The notes below the pieces were generated by a model. That model was given only the letters and a program-made list of their open reading frames with translations. It was not told the origin of the DNA and did not search any database. The translations under genes and the position numbers were made by a program. This document shows positions 1 through 9,842 of a stretch of DNA of 64,000 nt, one piece after another. This stretch comes from Undaria pinnatifida (Eukaryota; Sar; Phaeophyceae; Laminariales; Alariaceae): positions 11,298,973 through 11,362,972 of the forward strand of contig JABAKD010000010.1 in the NCBI GenBank assembly GCA_012845835.1. The letters are read 5' to 3'. Every line of letters begins with the position of its first letter. Within the stretch, counting starts at the first letter, position 1.

Positions 1-97
1 GTTGTTATCAAGCCTCGTTTTCGGTGTTGACGTGGAGCCTGTCACCGCGTTCGAGCGCGCATCGCGCTCGCGTGCGTTCCTTGTTTCTGTTATGCAG

Positions 98-172
98 GGC
101 ATGACGCGGTTGAAAAACAGCAAAAAGCTCGACCCCGTGCGCTTGGGGATCAAGTGCAAGGACGATTACCAC
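98..172 (+). pseudogene. Decayed copy 1 of the UBE2Q exon
   Basis: After tatgcag it reads GMTRLKNSKKLDPVRLGIKCKDDY, clearly related to DMKRLKKDKSLDHVRL in the real exon, then breaks off into HFFV where PFSPPF should follow. The catalytic loop is missing. Flanking sequence (the cgcattgcgctcgtgtgcg block) is shared with the real exon, so intron and exon were duplicated together. Confidence 0.8.
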
Positions 173-271
173 TTTTTTGTTATTATCAAACCTCGTTTTC
201 GGTGTTGACGTGGAGCTTGTCACCGCGTTCGAGCGCGCATCGCGCTCGTGTGCGCTCCTTTTGTTATGCAG

Positions 272-345
272 GGCATGACGCGGTTGAAAAAAAGCGAGAA
301 GCTCGACCCCGTGCGCTTGGGGGATCAAGTGCAACGAAGACTGCC
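272..345 (+). pseudogene. Decayed copy 2 of the UBE2Q exon
   Basis: It reads GMTRLKKSEKLDPVRLG and then shifts frame at an extra G before gatcaagtgcaa. The match to the real exon stops near the position where copy 1 also stops, so copies 1 and 2 are closer to each other than either is to the exon at 545. Confidence 0.78.
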
Positions 346-544
346 ACTTCAGCCCCCGCTCCCTCCGTGCACATTTACTGCGGTTTAACCACTTTTTTTT
401 GTCATTAAACATACCCCGCTTTTGTTGTCATTAAACAAGCTACTTTTATCGTTATTGGACAAATTTTCCTGTATTTACTTGAAGCCTTATCACGACGTGC
501 GAACGCGCATTGCGCTCGTGTGCGCTCCTTTTTTGTATATACAG

Positions 545-718
545 GACATGAAGCGGTTGAAGAAAGATAAGAGCCTCGACCACGTGCGCTTGGTGATGAA
601 GTTCAAGGACGACTACCCGTTCAGTCCCCCTTTCGTGCGCATCGTGTACCCGCGCTTCAAGCGGTCGACCGGCTACATCATCGATGGCGCCTTCTGCATG
701 GAACTCCTCACGAATCAG
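545..718 (+). CDS. UBE2Q: E2 exon with the catalytic cysteine
   Basis: 58 codons, phase 0 at both ends, after a T-rich tract ending tatacag and before gtgcct. It carries the central E2 sheet (DDYPFSPPFVRIVYP) and the active-site loop GAFCMELL. The reading frame is open upstream, but that stretch matches intron sequence of the two upstream copies, so the exon start at 545 is preferred. Confidence 0.88.
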
Positions 719-3700
719 GTGCCTAAAAAAATGCCCGCCGTTTTGGTTTGGTTTGGTTTGGTTTGGTTTTGCTTCGCTTCGTTCCGCTTCGTTTCGTTTC
801 GTTTCATGTTGGTGTGTTAGTACTTCTTCGGTCCGACCTTTTTCAAGCTCCCTTAACGAAAACGCCTCTTGAAGCGTGAGAGGTGTCCGGTAGGTCTGGC
901 AGGAGGAAGTCGGGAACGAGCGGGCGCAGGCCGCCACCGATGTAAGGTCCTTGTTCGGAAAAAGAGAGTGGTACTGTTTAAGGCAGCAGCGACGCAGCTC
1001 CAGCAGTGTGTGTGCCTTGCAAAGCCCGTGTGAGGGAAGGGAGTGCTGCTGTTTACAACAACAGCGACGGAGCTCTATGTAGCCGTGTGCTTGCTTTGCG
1101 AAGCCCATGTTGGGCAAGAGAATCCCGCTGTTTGCAGCAACAGCGATGCACCTCTAACAGTTTCATCCCGAGCAGCAGCAAACAACCGATGGCGCCGTAT
1201 CGCGGAATTCTAAAACGCAAAATCTTAACACAGTGGCATACCCACTTGTAAGACCACCTCGGGACAGGCCCTTTCAGTGGTCTTATTATCTCTATGTTTG
1301 GTCTTAATTGACTCCTTTGGGACCCGGTGGTGATGCAGACCAAAAAGATGACGAGCGTGGTATAACCAAGCGTCCAGGAAAAGCTTTATTGGAGACAACT
1401 CCGAGTATCGTCATGCCCACGCTTCGCCTCACAGCTGGCTTCCTGCGCTGCAGTTCGAACGAATGCGCTACACTATCAGCGCTTGGATTGCCTCATGTGG
1501 CCGATGCCGTAATCGGCAGTTTTTTTCAATAGGTTTCGTTTACTACTGCAAGAATGAACCGATACTAGTTCCAAGTAATTTGTTCTACAGGCCAATTAAG
1601 CCCGTTGTTACCTGGTCTTATCCACCTTGTAAGTCTTCAACCGGACTGTCCTAAAATTGGGTATGCCACCGTATTCATGTTTGCTAAGCAAGAGGGTAAC
1701 CACTGGCGCAAGCGGCCCTGAGCCGCTTAACCCCTTTAGAGCCCCAAAACCCCTTCCTATACTAATTCCAAATAATTTCCCCCCCAAAAACGGGTTTCCA
1801 GTTATATAGGCGTTGAACGCATGGCGCCCTAAAATTGACCTAAAATTGCGCTGAAAGTGCTCTCCTTATACTGCAGCCTTGGCACGGCTTCCGCGTGCAC
1901 GCTCTGGCTGGGCACCGCCCTTCCTCCAGGCGACCAGGTCGGCGTATGCATATGCGCGCGCCTTCAAGCTTGCTCATGCACGACTGTGAGACATACATGT
2001 ATATTACTGTGGTGGAGGACAGGGTACGTAGATACCGCCAATCTCCGACCACACATGGCAACCATGACGGCGCGTTAGCCATGTCTGTGGAATCTGCCAG
2101 CATTAATGAGTGTTCTTAATTGTTTGACGTTCGGCAGTATCAACCCCGAATGCAACGGGGAACCCCAGGGTCCTCTACGAGAACGGCCCAAGCTCCCTCA
2201 TATCAGTCTATGAAATACTCCCTCGCGTAAGGCGAGAGAGGTTTGTGACGGCGTCTCCTTGCCCCATGCACGGAAGAATCGGGTCTCGGCCTCGGCCAAC
2301 GCCCGTCCAAGACCAAGACAAGGCCGACTTCATCGGAGGAGGCGATCTTCATAATGATCTCATTGTCGACGATGACATCATTATGAGAGGTCACCTCCTT
2401 CGATTAAACCGTCTTTGTCTTGTTTGTTGGACGGGTGTTGACCGAGACTCACTTGTTCTTTAGTACATGTAGCAAGAAGGTGCCTTCATACAAGCCTCTC
2501 TCGCGTTAATCGAGGGGAGATTTTATGGATTGACATGAGGGAGCTTGCGCCGTTCTCGTAGAGGACCCTGGGTTCCCGGTTGCGTTCGAAGATGATATTG
2601 TCGAACGTCAACCATTGAGAAATATTCATTATTGATGGCAGATCTCATATAGATCCGGCGTTGGTGAACGCGTCTTCATAGTTTGGCATGTGTGATCGGA
2701 GATTGACGGACTCTACGTGTATCCCTGTCCTCCACATGCCGCCGCATTCTCCGGCGTGATTATTTTGGTCAAACTTTTGGGCGTACCCTGCACGGGCCTT
2801 CTTTTTTTTTTTTTGGCCATCGACTGACCGCCTTGCTCTCCTTTGCTCGGCCCTTCGTTTCCTGTGCCGTGCCGCCGTCTTAATTTTCTGGCCGCAGGGG
2901 TGGACACCAACAAACGATATCGAAAGCGTGGTTGTACAAATTCGCGCGCAGATGGTGGTGGGGAAAGCGCGGATCGACTTCGACGCGAACTCCGTAACGC
3001 AGGTTGAGCTAGCTCACTGTTGAAACAATTACAGCAGTAGGCCGCATGTGTGTGTGCTCATTTTCGTCCATTGCCGTAGTCGCGTGCCGCGGGGGGGGGG
3101 AGGGGTACTCAGTTTAGGCATGGCCGTAGTCGTATGACCATAGCCCCTCGCACCCCCCAACTATGCCGGGACGGAGCACGTCGGGTTTTCACCAACCAGG
3201 CAGGCGACATTGCTTGCACCAAGCCAAGCGCGAAGCGCCGTGAGGTGTCCAGCGAGTCGCATGAAAGGTGAACCTGCATCCTTCCAAGAACCGCTCGTAA
3301 GGGGAGGGGGTTTTAACAGAAGAGGCGTTCTGTGGTAGGAGTTAACGCGTGTTGTGACAGCGGTGGCACTTTTCGGCTGAACCTTTTTCTGAACGACTGG
3401 GTGTCATACAGTAGGGGTGCCACAGCACGGCGGTGGCGTGCCACAGCAGCATGACCGCCTTGTTCGAACCAGCCGTCTTCTGTTTTCTAAAAATTTTCTT
3501 CTAAACACGTCAGCTGCGAGTTGGATAAGTTTAGGGCCGATACTCGTCTCGGAAAAAGCTGCGTGATACACCGGCCGCTCGCTTGTCCTACGGATGCTGT
3601 GAGGGTGAACATCAACAGCATTTTTTTATTCGTTCCCGGTTATATGAGTGCAATTCCCCTGGTCGCGCCAAGCGATTTTTGACCACCTCATGAGTCATAT

Positions 3701-5621
3701 GTCGGGATACCGCCTTACTCAGACCGCCTTGTTGGAGGACCCATGCTTGTACTGTAAATGTAAAACCCAAGCCGTCGGATTTTTTTCGCGTTTTTTTGCT
3801 TCATTTTTGTTTCGCGAATATGTTTTCGTTGTATACCTATTATGATAGGGCATAAGATCGTTCCTATGATAGGGCATGAGATCGTTCGCCGGGTCCCGAA
3901 CGCTTCTTTCTTTTTTTTTTACCAAATCAGATTTTGGGTGAGAGGCGTAAGTGTATTTTCATCAAGCCGCCACCCTCGGAAGGGAAAAAAAAAAAAAAGA
4001 GCCGGTCCACCTCTCTGCCGTAGCGTGTGTCGGTAACACTTTCTTGCCTAAATATTCGTGACACAAAGGGGCGGCTCCTTAACGCTGTCACTGCTGGAAA
4101 CCTTTTCGGGTACAAATTTTCTTGAAGTTAATATAGGGTGGGATTTTGGGGCTCTAAAGGGGTTAGCGGCTCCGTAACGCCGTCACTACTGGAAACCTTT
4201 TTGGGCACAATTTACTTGAAGTTAATATAGGCAGGGATTTCGGGGCTCTGAAGGGGTTAGGGGTTTTAACCCCTTCACTACTGAAGAACTTTTTGGGGAC
4301 AATTTTACTTGAACTTAATATAGGGAGGGATTTTGGGACTCTAAAGGGGTTAGGGGCTATTATAACCCCTTTAGAGCCCCAAGAACCCTCCCTATACTTA
4401 TTCCAAGTAATTTCACCCCCCCAAAAAAATGGGTTTCCAGTTGCAAAGGCGTTAAGTGGGGAACTGCCCAACATTGTTGAATTGCCGCATGTATTTTTAA
4501 TGCATTAATATACTGTGGTTTTGTTCTCGAAGACGGTGAGATTATTCGTCGGGGTTTGCGCCCATCACAATTTTCTTAACTCCTAGTAGAGCTCCCAAAA
4601 CCCCTCCCTACACTAATTCCCGGGACTTTTTCCCCCCGAAACGGGTCTCCAGTTGTGAAAGGCGTTAAGGTCGGTGTTTGGTGTAAGAGCTATTCGAGTG
4701 AGGAGGGTCATAAGTTCTAGGTGCATACCGGTATCCCCCCCTCTACCGTAGCTTGCGTCTGAAGGCGATATCTGAGAGGGTATAATAAGAGAGACACGAG
4801 AGATGGAAGGCTTTTTGCGGACGGCAAAGGTTATGTGTATGTCGCGCTTGGGGCGCCCTAACGTATGAATGGCCGCATCTAAATGCTCTTCATTCTTGTT
4901 TTCTTTTTTTGTGGGTGTGTTTAGTTTGTTTGTTTTTGTGGTCGCGGCTTAAAAGCGGTAGGCGTTGCGCGGCGTTTTTTTTTTTTGTTACATTTTTTGC
5001 CTCGTGCTGCCATTTTTCCGCCGAAAAAGGCCGATACCCGCTTTTTTTTCTTGTCGTTTATTCTGTCTGCTTTCCACTTACCTGTCCCCGTTCCCCTTGT
5101 ATGGCCCCTTTACCCTCCTCTGTCCCTTTTCCACTTGTATGCCCCCTTTGGCCTTATCTGTTTGCTTTCCCCTTATCTGTCTGCTTTCGCCTTAACCTCT
5201 TTAGAGCCCCAAAGTCCCTTTTTATACTAATTCCAAGTGATTTTTACCCAAAAACGGGTTTCCAGTTGTAAAGGCGTTAACTGTCCGCTTTCCCCCTGTG
5301 TGTCCCCTTTCACCTCACCTGTCCCATTTCACCTTATCTGTCTGTTTTCCCCTCATGCGTCCCCTTTCCCCGTGTCTGCCCCCTTTTCCCTTTATCTATT
5401 GTTCCTTTTCCCCTTGTCTGCCCCCTTTTCCCGTTATCTATTGGTCCATTTCCCCTTATCCGACCCTTGTTCCCTTTGTCTGCCCCCTTTCCCATTGTTG
5501 GTATCGCCCTATCCCACTGCCCTTTTTTTTTCTCTCGTCTCAGCCTTACTCGGAAGACCGCGCGAAGGCTGCCTTCAAAAGCGCGGCGAAGATTCACAAG
5601 TGGGCTATCTCGGATCCGTAG
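545..5621 (+). CDS. UBE2Q: UBE2Q-type ubiquitin-conjugating enzyme (E2), 3' part of gene
   Basis: Ubiquitin-conjugating enzyme: it takes ubiquitin from E1 as a thioester on a cysteine and passes it on, usually with an E3 ligase. Three exons are visible, 545-718, 2898-3002 and 5544-5621, all phase 0, giving 117 residues plus a TAG stop. Seen: exon 1 has a KFKDDYPFSPPFVRIVYP-type core followed by AFCMELLTNQ, whose Cys (codon 695-697) sits where UBE2Q enzymes carry their catalytic Cys. Exon 2 starts GWTP and holds IESVVVQI and GKARI, the helix after the active site. Exon 3 (PYSEDRAKAAFKS, then IHKWAISDP) matches the UBE2Q C-terminal helix. Acceptors end in CAG and donors are gtgcct and gttgag. 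No HPN motif is seen, as expected for UBE2Q. The start and any RWD-like N-terminal part lie before the window. Family assignment is strong; whether the locus is expressed is not known. Confidence 0.88.
955..1165. repeat. Three-copy tandem repeat, about 65-70 bp
   Basis: Recurring blocks of the type gctgctgtttacaacaacagcgacggagctc alternate with gcaaagcccgtgt in UBE2Q intron 1. The short repeated Cys-rich frames read on the opposite strand are not treated as coding. Confidence 0.65.
2012..2742. mobile_element. Fold-back element, ~730 bp imperfect palindrome
   Basis: The left arm from 2012 (tggtggaggacagggtac) reappears as reverse complement at the right end (2742 backwards). Matching blocks continue inward: accacacatggcaa, cagggtcctctacgagaacgg and caagctccctcat. 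The two arms meet near 2368 around cattgtcgacgatgacatc. Essentially the whole element is stem with little loop. It lies in UBE2Q intron 1 and has no open frame of note. It resembles foldback or long-TIR non-autonomous transposons. Confidence 0.85.
2898..3002 (+). CDS. UBE2Q: E2 exon following the active site
   Basis: 35 codons, phase 0-0, acceptor ccgcag and donor gttgag. It reads GWTPTNDIESVVVQIRAQ and then GKARIDFDAN. GW plus the IESV helix directly continue the CMELLTNQ end of the previous exon, as in UBE2Q proteins (CMELLT-x-QGW). It begins about 155 bp after a large fold-back element. Confidence 0.88.
3118..3300 (+). repeat. Dispersed ~185 bp element, family R1
   Basis: R1 is defined by gcatggccgtagtc, a gtc..gac mini-palindrome, then accatagacc, tgccgggacggagca, gggttttcacc, gcgcgaagcgccgtgaggtgt and gagtcgcatgaa. 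Other copies are at 6729, 14178 (reverse), 15233, 19091, 37080 (reverse, partial) and 50046 (reverse). It has no clear inverted ends and may be a SINE or MITE; this is not resolved. It lies in UBE2Q intron 2. Confidence 0.75.
4079..4456. repeat. Cluster of four ~93 bp R5 elements
   Basis: Three copies point one way (4079-4165, 4171-4262, 4263-4357) and one the other (4361-4456), making a head-to-head palindrome at the last junction. Core: gggtttccagt, aagtaattt, tatactaattcc, gctctaaaggggtta. Single copies lie at 1735-1830, 4587-4672, 5193-5282, 30896-30990, 50495-50595 and 59642-59730. The ends read TTAACgCCTTTA and, reversed, TTAACcCCTTTA, that is short inverted repeats edged by TTAA. Confidence 0.8.
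5080..5543 (+). repeat. Long pyrimidine-rich degenerate minisatellite before a 3' splice site
   Basis: About 460 bp of nearly pure C/T, with repeated ccccttatctgtctg and cccctttcccc units, ends in the ctcgtctcag acceptor of UBE2Q exon 3. An R5 copy is embedded at 5193-5282. Frames reading Pro/Phe/Leu-rich peptides here are artefacts. Confidence 0.75.
5544..5621 (+). CDS. UBE2Q: E2 terminal exon
   Basis: 25 codons and a TAG stop at 5619-5621. The exon follows a pyrimidine tract of several hundred bases ending ctcgtctcag. It reads PYSEDRAKAAFKSAAKIHK then WAISDP, equivalent to the last helix of UBE2Q enzymes (Y-x-x-x-x-A-x-x-x-F-K-x-x-x-x-I-H). The tail after IHK is short. Confidence 0.85.
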   Translation, partial: PYSEDRAKAAFKSAAKIHKWAISDP

Positions 5622-8600
5622 CAGAATGGCCGTCGCTTTCGTACATACGATATATAATATATATATATTCGACCTGACAGTCGATCGTGGTAGACTGGAC
5701 TGTCGGCCTGGTACGACCCAACGCACTCGATCGTAGCAGGCGGGCGTTTTTTTTTGTATGAACGACCCGATGCAAATCGGTCGGTAGTAGAATGTCGGCC
5801 TGGCACGACCTAAATGTCGACCCTAATAGTGGAATGGCGCTTTGGTATATACGACCTGGCGCAATCGGTTTGTAGCAGGGACGGCGCTTTGGTGTATACG
5901 GCCTGACGCCATCGACCGATCGATCGCTTTTTTTTTTAGTTCCTGCCCGTTTTTACCGAACCGTGTGAAAGCGTGAGCACGTACGATAGCCCCCCCGCGC
6001 CCCGCCCCCCCCCTGCTTCCCCCCCCCCGCCCCCCGCGCGCACGCACGCCTTCCCCAGCCCGGGCGGCCACGCTATTGGTGGGGGTTTTGCTTTCCTTGT
6101 CTGCGGTCTTATCGTGCAAACACGCAACATTACGCACACCTCGGGGGTGGGGAATTCCTGGGCTCGGTTTTAATCCCCCCACACGGAGGGCACACAGAAC
6201 GAAAACGGCATGCTTTGGAAATAATTCGCCGGCATGTTTTCGTAGGCGCGCCGCTTTGCGTTTTTTTTCACTATTATCCCCGTTTGTCGAGTACATGCAA
6301 CCTGGGTTTTTTTTCGCACCCAAGGGGAGGGTGTGTTATATTTTGCGTGTTATTCGTACGAGTAAGCGGGCGCCCTGCGAAGGGGGGGGGAGATGTTGAA
6401 TTGCCGTATAAATGGCGGCATGTAGGGGGTTGTTTTTTGCTCGTGATTTGGTTTTTGAAAACAATGCGTCACAAAAGAACCCGCCGCACGTATGGCATAC
6501 GTAGCATTGCTGTTCGTAGTGGTTTCTTGTTTGGCGCTCGGCGTTTGACCGGCTGGTGTCGTATTATATGTAGGCCCCGTTTTTTGGTGCGTCGGTGGCG
6601 TTTTTTTTTGTTGGTGCCGTATAGAAAGAGCGATCAATCTTGTGAGCCTCAATGCCGGTTTTGCGTGGGGGGAGGGGGTGTAGAGGAGGGGGAGGGGGAG
6701 GTTGGGAGGGGGGGGGTTAATCGTTGTCATGCATGGCCGTAGTCTTTCAGACCATAGACCCGCACACCCCCGCAATGCCGGGACGGAGCATGCCGGGTTT
6801 CACCGTGGGGGGAGGGGGGGGGGGGGGGGGGGGTTCTTTGTGCGGGGGGGGGGGAGGGAGCGGTGTCCACTTTGCCGCTATAAAATGACGTACATATGAC
6901 AACCCTGCGTGGAATGCAAGAGAAAAATCAAAGGCACCGGCATTTTAAAAGCTTCGCTGGAAAGAGACAGAAACGGGGGAGCTGGGCCTGGGTTAGATTT
7001 GACTTGTCGTTGTGGTAAAGGGAGGCAAAAATACGCGCACGGAAACACACCATCCGTCGCGAGGGAAAATGCGTGTTGAAAAAACGTAAAATCGTCGTGG
7101 GGAAATTGCGTGTTGAACATATTTTAGCACGTGTTGGGGCGCATGCTGCATGTTTTTTTGTTTGTACGGAGAGTTCTAGGGCTTCGGCGGTGACGCCGCA
7201 GGCTGTCCTCTCATGTGTCAAGTCGTGCCCCTGCGTATATAGAAAAACCACCGCGATATGGCTCGACCCTTCACGCATCCTGCGCTTTGTTTTCACGTGG
7301 TGTGTAGTGTGTGATATTGGCGTCGTGTGAGACGTCCACCGCTGAAGCACGTTTTTTTTGGGGGGGGCGTCGGTTTCCCTGTTTTCTTTCCCTGTCCCCA
7401 AGGAATGAGAGGGCGTGCTTGGTAGGGCGTGGACTCCGTGTTTTTTTACCTCTCCCCAAAGAGAAATGAGTGCTCGGTGGCCGCTCTAGGACGTGGACTC
7501 CGTTTTTTTTCCCTTTCTCCAAAGGAAAAATAGTCGTAGCGACCCCTCTGCCGTCGCGTTTGCGTGCGCTAACTCCATTGAGCAGGGGGGCGTTTGTCGT
7601 GCTACCCTTCTTTGTAGGTGTCTTATGATGATGTTACCCCGAGGGGAAAAAATCGCAGCGGAGTAGTTCAATTGCGCGCGCGCGTGCGTGTGGCTGGCTG
7701 GGTGGCTGGCTGGCTGGCTGGCTGGCTGCCACGAGCGTTCTTATTCGTGCAGCCAGCCTCTGTGGGTTAGCTCGCGGCAAGCCTTCCCTACTGCGATTTG
7801 TGCCGCGCCCCTACCCCCCCCCGCCGCCCCCCAAGTGTTGTTGTTCTTATTAATGTTTTTTTCAGGTTAACCACTTAGAAACCGCGCGTACGTTCTTGGC
7901 GTTTTTTTGCCACAAATGCTTTGTTATGTCGTAGTGGGGAATTTCATTTTTTTCAATGTCTCTCAAAGGGTGAACTCATCAACGTACAATTGGGGGGGGG
8001 GCGCTCCCAGTAGTGCTGGTTGAGTAGTGTCACCACCGAATATAGTGCCGGTTTTATCGCTTGGCGCGACTGGAACGACTGGAACTCTATAGTAACCCTG
8101 ATTCCGGTAGTGCCGGGGTACCCTGGACAGTGCCGGTGTATTGGGCTGGTACATGCCGGTGTTATTGCGAGCCTTTTCCTACTGTTGTAGTCGAGTTATG
8201 GGCGTTGGAGGTGGGCGCGTTTTTGGGACATTTTCGCTTGGGGGGGCAGACGTAGGTTGTGTACGGCGTCGATCGCGGGAAGGGGCGGCGGCACGGCAAC
8301 TTAAAATAGGGGAGAGGGGGGAGGAGGAAGAAGGCGGGGGAGGGAGGAAGGGAGGGAGTGCTGTGCATGTGTTGGTCGTTTTTTTTCCCTGTATTGGTGT
8401 ATTTTACTTGTGGGGAGCATCTTGTTTTGAAAGTTTATCTGGAGGATGGATGGATGGATAGATGTGCGGATGGCTTGCCTGCCCCTGGTCCTTGCTGCGC
8501 GGGCGGACCGCATGTGTCGAGAGCACCTGGTCGTCGTGTATTGCATTAACACACGTGAGTGTTGAGATTGTTGTGCAATGTGTTTTTATTACTCGGACAG

Positions 8601-9592
8601 AAAATACCGCCGACCTGCGTTTATGCGCGGGCTCCATATCGTGTGCGTGCAGGCCCTGCCGTCACGCCTCTTCACGGGTGTGTGGAGTTGCGGGTGGCGC
8701 GCGAGAGCTATTGCTCTGCGCATGCTTCGCGCAGCGTACGATGTTATACCCCTCCGTCTCATCTTCATATTTGGCAATCGCCTTAGCTCCGACCGTAGGT
8801 GCTCCACGGCGAAGGCATGGCCGTAGTATCACTCTGTTTCTCTCATTGTTGTCGATCTGGGTTAATCTATTGTACCGAGCCGGACGTCCAATGGTGCTGA
8901 CCCCGGGCTCCTGCTGAGTGCAGGGAAGTTGTATTGTGCTCGCTGCGACGCAAAGACACGATACGTCCGCCGCGACGCGACCACGCGCTGAGCGACGCGT
9001 GTGTGCGTGCGTGATCAGGGGGATTCATGTCGCAGACCTCGCTGGGCTCACGCTCGTTTTTTTTTGCTTTATGGGGGGTCAGATTGTACGCGTTGTTTTC
9101 ACTTGGAGACACACCACCTCGCAAGTCGGATGCACGGCCGGCCATCCAACTCCAAAATATATGCAGGTTTTACGTATGGTGCAAGCAGTGTCCCTTAAAC
9201 TAACTGCTGCCAAACATCAGACGCGTGCTGCATTTTTTCCCCGAATAGACAAGAAGAGGATACTGCTGATGCCGCAACTATCACCACCACCACCGCTTCC
9301 ATCAGCACCAGCACCACCGGCGAACGAGGAAGAGCAAGCGCGACATCCCGCTTGTGCGGACTGTGATTAGAGTCAGGCCTCTTACAACGTGAGCTAGATC
9401 GCCAGGGTACCGTATATTTTTAGTTCTCGTTTTATGTTTTGGCGGAACCTAGATGGTGGTCGAGTTACAGTCGATAATGTAGTGCGGAGTGGTGATCCTT
9501 AACGTCGCGCAAGGGGCACTGTCACCCAGCGTGCATATGGTAAGGCGGTTAACCCTAAATATGGCCCTAACCTAAACCCTATCAAACTTGCA
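5622..9592. other. Intergenic stretch between UBE2Q and the coiled-coil gene
   Basis: No gene is supported. It holds a degenerate repeat with tcgacctg / gatcgtag motifs (5630-5925), C- and G-rich low complexity (5990-6050, 6660-6860), a truncated R1 copy (6729-6804), three ~75 bp units ending ggcgtggactccg plus a T-run (7330-7560), a GGCT microsatellite (7691-7728), a segment related to the minisatellite at 20 kb (8030-8170), a GGAT run (8443-8462) and a partial copy of the downstream exon (9283-9368). Confidence 0.7.
9283..9368 (-). pseudogene. Partial copy of the 9.6 kb exon
   Basis: The sequence cgcttgtgcggactgtg and the ggtggtggt-type run match 9628-9720 with many substitutions. In the matching frame it keeps AQAGCRA and a Gly/Ala-rich stretch but has a stop where the other copy reads on. 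Confidence 0.55.
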
Positions 9593-9842
9593 TCAACCGC
9601 GATCGGGAAGCCGGCGCCCTTCTCGTGCAGACAAGAGGGCACCGCCGCTGCCGAGGCCGCCACCACCACCACCACCACCACCCGTTAACGAGGAGTAGGC
9701 GCGACAGCCCGCTTGTGCGGACTGTGGTCGTCGCCTGGCCCTCGCCGCGTGGGCGGCGGCGGCCCCCGATCCGTGACGAGCCCCTTGGCGATTTCTTCGC
9801 GTCGACGCGTGATGATCTCGCGCCTGCTGCCTCTCGATGGAC
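9593..9842 (-). CDS. Candidate terminal exon of the coiled-coil gene
   Basis: Acceptor ctaccag and the required 1-nt phase fit the preceding exon. It reads SIERQQARDHHASTRRN, an Ala/Arg-rich part, a poly-Gly run from a GGT repeat, then a stop at 9593. A different frame (REIITRRREEIAKGL) looks more protein-like but does not fit the phase of the upstream donor. Part of this exon has a second copy at 9283-9368. Confidence 0.4.

Larger units (their letters stand above)
1..545 (+). repeat. Tandem triplication of intron plus 5' exon
   Basis: Units start near 1, 177 and 420. The first two share long near-identical runs (tcgttttcggtgttgacg, ggcatgacgcggttgaaaaa). The third is diverged in its intron part but keeps the intact exon. 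Confidence 0.78.

Noticed and set aside
452-1117. 221-codon - strand frame
   Set aside because: It is built from the tandem repeat at 955-1165, a ggttt-type run and the antisense of the real E2 exon; no splice or family support.
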